NCBI GenBank assembly: GCA_965219925.1
Contig: OZ244795.1
Coordinates: forward strand, 1,116,001 to 1,180,000
Length of the DNA: 64,000 bases
Direction of reading: 5' to 3'
DNA from: Bin87 sp965219925
GTDB lineage: Bacteria > Chloroflexota > Dehalococcoidia > Lucifugimonadales > UBA3495
The notes under the pieces are model-generated. The model was not told the DNA's origin. It saw only the letters and a list, made by a program, of their open reading frames with translations, and made no database searches. Below, piece after piece: positions 1 through 7,633 of this stretch. The translations under genes were made by a program, and so were the position numbers. Each line of letters starts with the position of its first letter. The stretch's first letter is position 1.

Positions 1-750
1 GACCTGGGACTGGATTTTGAATCGACGATAACGAACACTGCCGATGGCCGATCTTTGGTTTGCTGGTACATCCCGGGGCATCCGCAAACCGACCTCACCT
101 GGCTCTGGTTCGGCGGTGTCGGCGCAAACCTCAGCCTGCGCGTCGGCGAGTTCGCCTCCGTGCGACATCACACCGGCGGCAACATCCTCGCCTTCGATTA
201 CGGCGGTTTCGGCCTCAGCGACGGTCGGTCGTCAGTCCGCAATACGGCCTTTGATGCCAGGGCAGTCCTGACCCATCTGCGCCGGCGCTATGGTGTCCCA
301 CCCCAGTCGGCGCATTATTTCGGCGTCTCCATGGGTGCGGCCGTGGCGACACGTCTGGCTGCGGAAGGCTTCCACCCCCGGGGACTGGCTCTGGTGGCTC
401 CGTTCGCTTCGTTGCGTGAAATGGCAAAGTTATCCTACCCGATGGTTACGTTGAACGGATTGGTAGTCGGCGAACGATTCAATACGGTGGCTCACATCGG
501 CGAAATCGGCTGCCCGCTGCTGGTCGTTCACGGCGCCGACGATGAACTCGTGCCGGTTTGGCAGGGACGCAAGCTGTACGATGCAGCCCGCCAACCCAAG
601 CAATACCTCGAACTGGAAGGCAAGGGACATCTGGACATCGGCGATTCCCCCGAATTTTGGGGAACCCTCATCGATTGGCTCCAAACCACCGACACGCCAT
701 CCCCCGCTCATCCCGGCCCCCTCTCCCTCGATGGGAGAAGGTTGGGGTGA
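1..750 (+). CDS. alpha/beta hydrolase, 5' end cut by the window
   Basis: The frame is open to base 1, so the true start lies outside the window; 249 residues are visible. The fold is an alpha/beta hydrolase of the serine aminopeptidase S33 / YqiA-like type. The nucleophile elbow is GVSMG (DNA near 322-336), the acid lies in HGADDELVP and the catalytic His in KGHLDI, in the usual order. Substrate is unknown; it is probably a cytoplasmic esterase, peptidase or lipase-like enzyme. The last ten or so residues are encoded by a dispersed palindromic repeat (717-754), so the native C-terminus has probably been replaced or extended by repeat DNA. A TTG at 55 could be mistaken for the start, but the upstream codons read like the normal N-terminal strand of the fold. 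Confidence 0.85.
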   Translation, partial: DLGLDFESTITNTADGRSLVCWYIPGHPQTDLTWLWFGGVGANLSLRVGEFASVRHHTGGNILAFDYGGFGLSDGRSSVRNTAFDARAVLTHLRRRYGVPPQSAHYFGVSMGAAVATRLAAEGFHPRGLALVAPFASLREMAKLSYPMVTLNGLVVGERFNTVAHIGEIGCPLLVVHGADDELVPVWQGRKLYDAARQPKQYLELEGKGHLDIGDSPEFWGTLIDWLQTTDTPSPAHPGPLSLDGRRLG

Positions 751-754
751 GGGT
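717..754. repeat. dispersed palindromic repeat, family R2
   Basis: Core is CCCTCTCCC-(T/C)TGATGGGAGAGGG followed by TTGGGGTGAGGGTGA. The arms CCCTCTCCC and GGGAGAGGG pair. The same unit recurs near 1800, 13447, 29507, 32872, 37425, 52333, 52412, 53460, 54692 and 54755. Here it encodes the end of the hydrolase. Confidence 0.8.
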
Positions 755-773
755 GAACCCCCCGCTCTCCCCG

Positions 774-937
774 CTCACGCGTACCCACTTTGTCAAACCA
801 AACTGGCCTACTGTCATTGCGAGGAGCGCAGCGACGTGGCAATCTCGTCGGCGTAGCGATGGTGGTTTGCCGACGTGCGTTCAACCTCAACGAGATTGCC
901 ACGCTACGCTCGCAATGACAAAGCGGGTACGCGTGAG
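774..937. repeat. dispersed inverted repeat, family R1, near-complete copy
   Basis: It starts CTCACGCGTACCCACTTT and ends with the reverse complement (AAAGCGGGTACGCGTGAG). Inside are GTCATTGCGAGGAGCGCAG and a matching CTCGCAATGAC arm around a variable centre. It occupies almost all of the space between the hydrolase and the selenoprotein gene. No transposase is encoded, so it looks like a non-autonomous element or a large REP unit. Confidence 0.75.
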
Positions 938-1027
938 GCTCTCCCCGTCGTTGCATACCGCGGCGTATTCGCATATCATCGGCTGAAACAAAATCATTGG
1001 CAATCCATGCCAAGCAGGAGTTACCCA

Positions 1028-1297
1028 ATGGCACAGCGACCTGATACGAAACGCCTGGAAATCGAGATCGTCTATTGTTGGGATTGAGGGCACGCAGGAC
1101 GCGCGGCCTGGATGGCCAGCGAAGCCCTTACCCGCACCGGCGACAATATCTCCACTTTCAAACTTACACCCGGTGAACACGGCAAGTTCGATATCATCAT
1201 CGACGGCGATCTGATCGGCGAACACAAGCATACCCCCGACGCCCATCTTTTCCCCGACCTACAGGACCTGATGCACGCTATTCACGATCGAATCTGA
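1028..1297 (+). CDS. SelW/SelT/SelH (Rdx) family selenoprotein with in-frame TGA
   Basis: Read through the TGA at 1085-1087, this is an 89-residue protein. An AGGAG at 1016-1020 sits 7 nt before the ATG. Residues 13-20 read EIVYCWDU and are followed by GHAGRAAWMASEAL. In bacterial Rdx proteins the same stretch is YCxxC followed by RWLLRAAWMAQELL, so the TGA falls exactly on the second redox cysteine and gives a CxxU motif. The rest (TFKLTPGEHGKFDIIIDG and a FPDLQDL-type C-terminal helix) matches the thioredoxin-like Rdx fold. The predicted role is a small cytoplasmic thiol/selenol oxidoreductase; the partner is unknown. The match on both sides of the TGA and the hairpin at 1102-1121 argue against a nonsense mutation. 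An automatic annotation would report only a short ORF starting at 1112. Confidence 0.88.
1102..1121 (+). promoter_or_regulatory. candidate bacterial SECIS hairpin of the Rdx gene
   Basis: It begins 15 nt after the UGA. CGCGGCC pairs with GGCC-A-GCG (one bulged A), leaving the 5-nt loop TGGAT with guanines at +23 and +24. Bacterial SECIS elements bound by SelB sit just downstream of UGA with an exposed loop G at about this distance. Confidence 0.65.
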
Positions 1298-1327
1298 TCA
1301 ACCTGGCATTCCGCCAGCCGATTCACG

Positions 1328-1364
1328 CGCCCCTGGTGTCCAACCGCCCGGGGCGTTTGCTTTT
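1328..1364 (+). terminator. intrinsic terminator-like hairpin after the Rdx gene
   Basis: Arms CGCCCC (1328-1333) and GGGGCG (1350-1355) enclose a 16-nt loop and are followed by TTTGCTTTT. It lies 30 bases after the stop codon of the Rdx gene. Confidence 0.5.
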
Positions 1365-1381
1365 CCCGGCGCCATCCATCA

Positions 1382-1681
1382 TCAAACCCCGCTGATAATC
1401 TCGGTGCCGTAGTCCAGCAGCTCCAGGTCCGGTCGGGTATTGGCGATATATTCCACCACGTTGGCCAGGATGGAATCGGCGTGTCCGCTATCGTTGCTGA
1501 CGCAGGACACCAACAGCGTCAGGCGTTGCCAGGCGTTGCCGTCCTCTTCCGAGTCCTCGGCTACCGCCACGTTAAAGCGGCCCCGTATCCGATCGGTAAG
1601 GCTGCGGGCTACCTGCCGACGGGATTTCAGGCTTTGGCTGTCGTGCAGGCGTAGCGCAATACGCACCAGTCCAACGTGCAT
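1382..1681 (-). CDS. DUF503 (YlxP-like) family protein
   Basis: A 99-residue protein starting MHVGLVRIALRLHDSQSLKS. The short N-terminal strand followed by SLKSRRQVARSLTDRIRGRF and VAVAEDSEEDGNAWQRLTL is the DUF503/YlxP pattern. These are small ferredoxin-like-fold proteins that in other bacteria often sit near ribosome maturation genes; no enzymatic activity is established. The length is normal for the family. It is convergent with the Rdx gene and stands alone. Confidence 0.8.
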   Translation of the reverse strand: MHVGLVRIALRLHDSQSLKSRRQVARSLTDRIRGRFNVAVAEDSEEDGNAWQRLTLLVSCVSNDSGHADSILANVVEYIANTRPDLELLDYGTEIISGV

Positions 1682-1707
1682 GGTATGCCTCCAGGTTTGT
1701 CATAGTG

Positions 1708-2009
1708 GCTCGCGCGTACCCACTTTAATCTGTCATTGCGAGGAGCGCAGCGACGTGGCAATCTCGTTGACACCCCACTCCCGCCAGCCCAGGCCCGCCC
1801 CCTCTCCCTTGATGGGAGAGGGTTGGGGTGAGGGTGAAATTCGCCACCCCTCGTCATTGCGAGGAGCTTCCGCTCATCCCGAGCTTGTCGAGGGACGTGG
1901 CAACCTAGATGAGGCTGAATTCACGTCCACGAACCGCCGTTACTACGGCGACGAGATTGCCAACCCCCGCATCGAGTACGGGGTCGCAATGACAAAGTGG
2001 GTACGCGTG
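1708..2009. repeat. composite of R1 and R2 repeats
   Basis: It begins with an R1 end (GCGCGTACCCACTTT) and an R1 arm, contains an R2 palindrome near 1800-1838, then a second GTCATTGCGAGGAGC arm, and ends CAATGAC-AAAGTGGGTACGCGTGAG. This looks like nested insertion of repeats into each other. It fills most of the 477-base gap between the DUF503 gene and rex; nothing else is visible there. Confidence 0.7.
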
Positions 2010-2158
2010 AGAGCATGGTGGCTATTGACGCCAGCAAGTCCGGGGGATAGATTATAGCCGGCAGGGGTAATTATATAACCTTGTGAATCATAGAGGTTGC
2101 GGTCTTTATATCGGGAAGCCGCACGTCTTCGCTTACGGTTCAGGGCTTGCTTATTGTC

Positions 2159-2884
2159 ATGGTGTTCAACCCGAGTGATACTCCCAGGGGGATCAATCCT
2201 GCGATTGGACCGGTCGAAGTGCCGGAGGTCGTCATTTCCCGCCTCCCCCAATACGTTCGCATCCTCTCGCAACTGCTGGACGACGGCGAGGAAGTAACCA
2301 ATTCACAGCAACTCGGCGCCATGCTTCGAATAACCTCCGCCCAGATCCGGAAAGACCTTTCCTATTTCGGGCGGTTTGGCAAGCAGGGCCGCGGCTACCG
2401 CGTACGTCATCTGCTAACCGAGTTGAAGCAGATTCTGGGGTTGGACTCCGAATGGAACGTCGCCGTGGTCGGCGTTGGCCGATTGGGAAACGCTATCCTC
2501 AACTACCCGGGTTTCAATCCCGACGGGTTTCACCTGGTGGCCGCATTCGACAACAACCCCAGGCATCTGGGCGAGGAAGTGGGTGGCGTTTCCGTGGAGC
2601 CCATGAGTGCAATGGCCGAAACGGTGGCCAGTCGCAATATCACCATCGCCATTGTCGCCGTGCCCAGCGTTCATACCCAGTCGGTTATCGACCAGTTGGT
2701 TGAGTGCGGCGTGCGCGCTATCCTCAACTACGCGCCCATCACCGCCCAGGTCCCGGCCGGCGTGTGGGTACGCAACATCGATCCGGTGCTGGCCCTGCAA
2801 TCCATGACCTACTATCTAACCGAATCCGCACCTGCGGTAAACGGCACAGACCCTTCCGGTCAGGTTCCCGCGCAGCGCACCTGA
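2159..2884 (+). CDS. rex: redox-sensing transcriptional repressor Rex
   Basis: A 241-residue protein. The N-terminal winged helix (about residues 15-75: VVISRLPQYVRILSQL, then TSAQIRKDLSYFGRFGKQG) is the Rex DNA-binding domain. The Rossmann half follows with the NAD(H) loop VVGVGRLGNAIL, and the C-terminus carries the DPVLALQSMTYYLTE-type swapped helix. Rex senses NADH/NAD+ and represses respiratory and fermentative genes. A TTG at 2147 would add four residues; the ATG is preferred, though neither has a strong ribosome site. Upstream, TTGTGAA (2081-2087) right after a TATATAAC stretch resembles one half of a Rex operator, but no second half is seen. The gene is convergent with the ATP synthase operon. 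Confidence 0.9.
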   Translation: MVFNPSDTPRGINPAIGPVEVPEVVISRLPQYVRILSQLLDDGEEVTNSQQLGAMLRITSAQIRKDLSYFGRFGKQGRGYRVRHLLTELKQILGLDSEWNVAVVGVGRLGNAILNYPGFNPDGFHLVAAFDNNPRHLGEEVGGVSVEPMSAMAETVASRNITIAIVAVPSVHTQSVIDQLVECGVRAILNYAPITAQVPAGVWVRNIDPVLALQSMTYYLTESAPAVNGTDPSGQVPAQRT

Positions 2885-2931
2885 CGCGCGACTAAACCCG
2901 CGTCGTTCACTCCCCGGCGCCGGCGCCCCGA

Positions 2932-3384
2932 CTAACCGCCCCCGGAATCCAGCCCACGTTGCGCCATGGACCGATGCGGGTTGGTTCGCCGCCTCCGCGA
3001 CACGTTCAGCCGCACCTGCGCCCGGCGCAACGAAGCCACCGCGAGCTCCAGCTCCGCGTCCGATTCACGACTGGCGATGCGTTCCTGTGCCTGGGCGATG
3101 GCTTCCTGCGCCCTCGCTTCGTCGATTTCGTCCACGTCTTCAGCGGCGTCAGCCAGGATGGTTACCCGGTTGCCCAGCACTTCCAGATAACCGCCGGATA
3201 GCGCCAGGTACGATTCTTCCCCATCGGCCCGCACCATCAGCTCACCGGGTTGCAGCGATGTCATCAGAGGGGCATGGCGCGGCAGGATGCCCAACTGGCC
3301 GGCAACTCCCGGCGCTACCAGCGCATCGACTTCACCCGAGAACAACTCGCGCTCTGCGGTGATTATTTGCAGTTGCATGGGCAT
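2932..3384 (-). CDS. atpC: F1Fo ATP synthase subunit epsilon
   Basis: The last gene of the atp operon, 150 residues. It starts MPMQLQIITAERELFSG; the beta-sandwich domain includes GQLGILPRHAPLMTSLQPG, typical of AtpC, followed by a helical C-terminal domain rich in Glu/Arg (EARAQEAIAQAQERI). Epsilon is part of the central stalk and can inhibit ATP hydrolysis. An AGGAG lies 8 nt upstream of the ATG. The tail after about residue 133 (RRRRTNPHRSMAQRGLDSGGG) extends beyond the usual end. The gene follows atpD after 18 nt. Confidence 0.93.
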   Translation of the reverse strand: MPMQLQIITAERELFSGEVDALVAPGVAGQLGILPRHAPLMTSLQPGELMVRADGEESYLALSGGYLEVLGNRVTILADAAEDVDEIDEARAQEAIAQAQERIASRESDAELELAVASLRRAQVRLNVSRRRRTNPHRSMAQRGLDSGGG

Positions 3385-3402
3385 GGTGCGAACTCCTGCG
3401 CG

Positions 3403-4797
3403 CTAGACGGCGGCCTGCATCTGTTCTGCCTTCTCCACCGCTTCTTCAATCGTCCCCACCATGTAGAAGGCCTGTTCTGGGAGGTCGTCGTGCTGGCCGT
3501 CCAGAATTTCAGCGAACCCGCGGACGGTATCGCGCAACGCCACGTATTTGCCCGGCTGGTTGGTGAACGTTTCCGCGACGAAGAAGGGTTGAGTCAGGAA
3601 GCGCTGGATCTTGCGGGCCCGGAAAACCGCCTGGCGGTCCTCTTCCGACAGCTCTTCAATTCCCAGAATCGCGATGATGTCCTGCAGGTCGCGGTAGCGT
3701 TGCAATACCTGCTGCACGCCCCGGGCGACCCGGTAGTGTTCCTCCCCAACGATGCGGGGTTCCAGGATGCGGGCAAACGATGCCAATGGGTCCACCGCCG
3801 GATACAACGCCTGCGCCGCCAGCGCCCGTTCCAGCGACACCACGGCGTCAAGGTGGCCAAACGTGGTCACGATGCCAGGGTCGGTGTAGTCGTCGGCCGG
3901 CACGTAGATGGCCTGGAATGATGTGATGGAACCGCTCTTGGTCGAGGTGATCCGCTCTTGCAGGGCGCCCATCTCGGTGCTAAGCGTGGGCTGGTATCCC
4001 ACTGCGGACGGCATGCGTCCCAACAGCGCCGATACTTCCATGCCGGCCAGGATGTAGCGGTAAATGTTGTCGATGAACAGCAGCACGTCCTGGTTCTGCT
4101 CTTCCCGGAAGTATTCCGCCATGGTCAGGCCGGTCAGGCCGATGCGGGCGCGCACTCCGGGGGTTTCGTTCATCTGACCGAACACCAGCACCGTGCTGCC
4201 CAACACGCCGGAGTCCTGCATTTCGTGCCACAGGTCGTTGCCCTCGCGGGAGCGTTCTCCCACTCCGGCGAACACCGACACGCCACTGTGCACCGCGCCG
4301 ATGTTGCGGATAAGCTCCTGAATGATTACCGTTTTCCCAACGCCGGCACCGCCGTAGGCTCCCACCTTGCCCCCCTTGGGGAACGGCGTAATGAGGTCGA
4401 ACACCTTGATGCCGGTCTCGAGAATCTCCACCGTGGAGCTCTGGTCGTCAAACGCCGGCGGGTCTCGGTGAATGGGCCAGCGTTGCCCCGCTTCCACCGC
4501 GCCCAGGTTATCCAGAGGCGTGCCCGTAACGTCGAACAGTCGTCCCAGAGTTTCGGGGCCCACCGGAACCGAAACCTTCGACCCGGTGTCGGTAACTTCG
4601 CTGCCCCGGGCCAGGCCGTCGGTTGAACCCAACGCCAGGCATCGGGCCCAGTGGTTGCCGATGTGTTGCTGTACTTCCAGCACCAGCCGTTCGCCGGAGT
4701 TATCAACTTCCAGCGCGTCGAACAGATTCGGCATTTGGTCGGTGGGAAACTCCACGTCCACCACCGTGCCGATAACTTGGGCAATTTTACCGGGCAT
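3403..4797 (-). CDS. atpD: F1Fo ATP synthase subunit beta
   Basis: Catalytic beta subunit, 464 residues, normal length. Walker A is GGAGVGKT near residue 150; the GERSREGNDL and DVLLFIDNIYR segments are the arginine-rich and Walker B regions; GMEVSALLGRMPSAVGYQPTL is diagnostic. It forms the catalytic sites with alpha. The 123 bases before it (4798-4920) hold no gene; they include a small GCCGG-CTTG-CCGGC hairpin around 4889-4902. Confidence 0.98.
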   Translation of the reverse strand: MPGKIAQVIGTVVDVEFPTDQMPNLFDALEVDNSGERLVLEVQQHIGNHWARCLALGSTDGLARGSEVTDTGSKVSVPVGPETLGRLFDVTGTPLDNLGAVEAGQRWPIHRDPPAFDDQSSTVEILETGIKVFDLITPFPKGGKVGAYGGAGVGKTVIIQELIRNIGAVHSGVSVFAGVGERSREGNDLWHEMQDSGVLGSTVLVFGQMNETPGVRARIGLTGLTMAEYFREEQNQDVLLFIDNIYRYILAGMEVSALLGRMPSAVGYQPTLSTEMGALQERITSTKSGSITSFQAIYVPADDYTDPGIVTTFGHLDAVVSLERALAAQALYPAVDPLASFARILEPRIVGEEHYRVARGVQQVLQRYRDLQDIIAILGIEELSEEDRQAVFRARKIQRFLTQPFFVAETFTNQPGKYVALRDTVRGFAEILDGQHDDLPEQAFYMVGTIEEAVEKAEQMQAAV

Positions 4798-4920
4798 CTT
4801 GTATGTCCTCCGGATCCGTTTGCGGGAGATTCTTCAGGCGTAGTTTCAGTTGGTTAGTGGGATAGCGGTTCGCCGAATAAATCTCGGCAAGCCGGCTTGC
4901 CGGCCTTGCTTCGGCGCGCT

Positions 4921-5784
4921 CTATCCTTCCTGGGCAATTTGGCCACCCACCAGGTCGAGCAGTTCGTTGGTAATGCTGTCCTGGCGAAGTTTGTTCATCA
5001 CCAGCGTAAGGTCCGAGGACAACTGGTTGGCGTTGTCGGTGGCGCTGCGCATGGCAACCATTCGGGCCGATTGCTCGCTGGCGATGCTCTCCAGCGCCGC
5101 GTGATAAATCTGCATTTCCACGAACTGGGGCAACAGCGTCGAGAGTACCGTGGCCGCGTCCGGCTCATAGATATAACCCACCCTCTGGGCGCTATCCAGC
5201 TCCGCCGGTTCCACCGGCAGGATGCGTTCCATCACCGCTCGCTGCTGCATCGTGGATAGAAAACGGGTGTACGCCACGTACACCTCGTCCACCTCGCCCT
5301 CCGAATACCCGTCGATGGCCAGGCGGGATATTGCGGTGGTGTCGGCCAGCGATATACGGTCTCCCAGGTCGGTGAATACCGCCTGTACTCCCTCGGTGTA
5401 GCGCACCAGAAAATCGCGCCCCTTGCGGCCCACCACAATACTCCGTACCGGGGCCGCGCTGTTCAAAATGAACTGGGCTACGCTCCGGTTAATTGTCGCG
5501 TGCATCCCGCCGGCCAATCCCCGGTCGGGCGTAATCACCACCAGGCCAACACGATTCACCGGCCGCACCTGCAACAACGGATGAACCGTGTCCTCGTCGC
5601 CGGCCGGTTGCGCCGCCAGCGTTGCGATCACATCGTGAATCTTTTCGGCGTAAGGGCGGCCTTCAACAACAGCCATCTGCGCCCGCCGCATCTTGGAGGC
5701 GGCGATCAACGACATGGCATTGGTCACCTTGCCGGTGTTCTCCACGCTGCGAATGCGTCGTCGTATGTCTCTAACGCTGGGCAT
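4921..5784 (-). CDS. atpG: F1Fo ATP synthase subunit gamma
   Basis: A 287-residue central stalk subunit. The N-terminal MPSVRDIRRRIRSVENTGKV with TNAMSLIAASKMRRAQ and the C-terminal helix (SATDNANQLSSDLTLVMNKL followed by RQDSITNELLDLVGGQ) are the two conserved coiled-coil ends of AtpG. It rotates inside the alpha/beta hexamer. It is separated from atpA by an unusually long gap of 257 bases that contains a TA-flanked repeat element. Confidence 0.97.
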   Translation of the reverse strand: MPSVRDIRRRIRSVENTGKVTNAMSLIAASKMRRAQMAVVEGRPYAEKIHDVIATLAAQPAGDEDTVHPLLQVRPVNRVGLVVITPDRGLAGGMHATINRSVAQFILNSAAPVRSIVVGRKGRDFLVRYTEGVQAVFTDLGDRISLADTTAISRLAIDGYSEGEVDEVYVAYTRFLSTMQQRAVMERILPVEPAELDSAQRVGYIYEPDAATVLSTLLPQFVEMQIYHAALESIASEQSARMVAMRSATDNANQLSSDLTLVMNKLRQDSITNELLDLVGGQIAQEG

Positions 5785-5845
5785 AATTTAACCTTACGGT
5801 CTGGGAAGCGCGATTAATCATTGTTTTTTGGGACAGTTGCCGCTT

Positions 5846-6044
5846 TAGGGTGTGTTGACAAATACCGTCATTCCCGCACCTCAACCGTCATTCCCGCGAA
5901 AGCGGGAATCCAGTGGCCTCAGTTATTAATCACGGTTCTGACTCTTTCATCATACCCTCTCTGGACTCCTGCCCCGTATCAAGTACGGGGTGACGTTCTT
6001 TCGCAGGAGTGACGGGTTGGTTTGCTAATTGTCAACAGGCTCTA
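5846..6044. mobile_element. TA-flanked miniature inverted-repeat element, copy 1
   Basis: The left end TAGGGTGTGTTGACAAA (from 5846) resembles the reverse complement of the right end, TAGAGCCTGTTGACAAT (ending at 6044). Both boundaries are TA, as for IS630/mariner-type insertions. Inside are GTCATTCCCGC repeats, a CCCGCGAAAGCGGG palindrome and CCCCGTATCAAGTACGGGG. No ORF is carried. The right end overlaps the TAG stop of atpA (6042-6044). A second copy is at 32080-32273. Confidence 0.65.
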
Positions 6045-7550
6045 GCCGAACGTCGGCTTGAATTCGTTTATCGCCGCAGTCAGCTGTTCACCCACCTCGT
6101 CGGAGATGTTCCCGGCCTCGCCGATGCCCCGCCCCAGACCGGGCTGCGTCGCGTTGAGATGCCGCAGCAGCTGCTCCTCAAACGCCCCCACCCGTTCCAG
6201 CGGCACATCCTGCATCAACCCGGAGTTCACCGCAAATAGTATCATCACCTCGTCACCGAGATTCAAAGGTTGATACTGACCCTGCTTGAGCGCTTCGGTG
6301 GCCAGCTGGCCCCTTGCCAGTTGCGCCCGCGTCGATGCGTCCAGGTCGGCGGTGCCGAACTGGGCAAACGTTGCCAGCTCGCGATACTGCGCCAGGTCCA
6401 TCCGCAGGCTGCCCGCAACTTGCCGGATGGCCCGGGTCTGGGCGGCTCCACCCACGCGCGAAACCGACAAACCCACGTTGATGGCCGGGCGGATTCCCAC
6501 GTTGAACAACTCCGGCTCCAGGTAAATCTGGCCGTCGGTAATGGAGATCACGTTGGTCGGAATATATGCCGACACGTCGCCAGCCTGCGTCTCGATGATG
6601 GGCAAGGCCGTAATCGACCCCCCGCCGAATTCGTCGTCCATCCGCGCCGCCCGTTCCAGCAACCGGCTATGCAGGTAGAACACGTCGCCGGGATACGCCT
6701 CGCGGCCGGCCGGGCGGCGTAGCAGCAGCGACATCTGGCGGTAGGCCCAGGCGTGTTTGGTCAGGTCGTCGTAAACGATCAGCACATCCTTGCCCTGCTC
6801 CATGAAAAACTCGCCCATGGCGCAACCGGCATACGGCGCGATGAATTGCAGGGGAGCCGAATCGGCCGACCCCGCGTTCACCACAATCGTGTGGTCCATG
6901 GCCCCGTATTCTTCCAGGATCCCCACCACTTGCGAAACCTTGCCCTGCTTTTGGCCGATGGCCACGTAAATGCAGATCAGGTCGGTGTCGCGCTGATTGA
7001 TAATCGTATCGATGGCGATGGCCGACTTGCCGGTGGAGCGGTCGCCGATGATGAGTTCGCGTTGGCCGCGACCGATCGGGATCATGGCGTCAATGGCCTT
7101 GATGCCGGTTTGCACCGGAGTATCCACCGACTTGCGAGCCACCACGTTGGGCGCGGTGCGCTCCACCGCCATCGTGCGGTCGGTAATGATCGGGCCTTTG
7201 CCGTCCAGTGGCCGGCCCAACGGATCAACAACGCGGCCCATCAGGGCATCGCCCACCGGCACCTCAATAATCTGCCCGGTGGCCCGCACGCGGTCACCCT
7301 CTTTCACGCCCGTGGGGTCGCCGAGAATGGCCGCGCCCACAACGTCCGCTTCCAGGTTCATGGCCAGCCCGAGAATATCATTGCCAAAATCCAGCAATTC
7401 GTTGGAACTGACGCTTTGCAGGCCCTGAATGCTGGCGATGCCGTCACCCACCTGCAGAACAGTGCCCACGTCAACGAGGGTCAGGTCGCCGCCAAACTCC
7501 TCAATTTGCCGCTTGATGAGCGATACTAGCTCTTGTCCTCTGACTGCCAT
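6042..7550 (-). CDS. atpA: F1Fo ATP synthase subunit alpha
   Basis: A 502-residue non-catalytic nucleotide-binding subunit. Walker A-like GDRSTGKSAIAIDT is near residue 170, and the C-terminal SLLLRRPAGREAYPGDVFYL, GGGSITALPIIETQAGD and LRMDLAQYRELATFAQFG blocks are the standard AtpA signatures. Length is typical. Its TAG stop lies in the terminal bases of an inserted repeat element; the preceding residues (EFKPTF-G) look normal, so the protein end is probably little changed. Confidence 0.98.
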   Translation of the reverse strand: MAVRGQELVSLIKRQIEEFGGDLTLVDVGTVLQVGDGIASIQGLQSVSSNELLDFGNDILGLAMNLEADVVGAAILGDPTGVKEGDRVRATGQIIEVPVGDALMGRVVDPLGRPLDGKGPIITDRTMAVERTAPNVVARKSVDTPVQTGIKAIDAMIPIGRGQRELIIGDRSTGKSAIAIDTIINQRDTDLICIYVAIGQKQGKVSQVVGILEEYGAMDHTIVVNAGSADSAPLQFIAPYAGCAMGEFFMEQGKDVLIVYDDLTKHAWAYRQMSLLLRRPAGREAYPGDVFYLHSRLLERAARMDDEFGGGSITALPIIETQAGDVSAYIPTNVISITDGQIYLEPELFNVGIRPAINVGLSVSRVGGAAQTRAIRQVAGSLRMDLAQYRELATFAQFGTADLDASTRAQLARGQLATEALKQGQYQPLNLGDEVMILFAVNSGLMQDVPLERVGAFEEQLLRHLNATQPGLGRGIGEAGNISDEVGEQLTAAINEFKPTFG

Positions 7551-7633
7551 TAGCCAGTCTCCTTATTTTCTGAAATTGGCGCCGGCGTCCTATGGGGGCG
7601 TCGCTGCCGACCGGTTGGTGTAGTTAGCGTCAA

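Noticed and set aside
875..1087. Plus-strand ORF ending at the TGA of the Rdx gene
   Set aside because: Its upstream part is R1 repeat sequence. Only the part from ATG 1028 is real, and it continues through the TGA.
774..2009. Possible CRISPR array from regularly recurring GTCATTGCGAGG units
   Set aside because: Units are dispersed across the window, palindromic and variably spaced, without unique spacers of constant length or cas genes.
1440..2057. 205-codon plus-strand ORF
   Set aside because: It runs opposite DUF503 and through R1/R2 repeats; the translation is repeat-derived.
2081..2087. Rex operator at TTGTGAA upstream of rex
   Set aside because: Only one half-site is present; no TTCACAA partner at the right spacing, so it is noted in the rex entry but not called.
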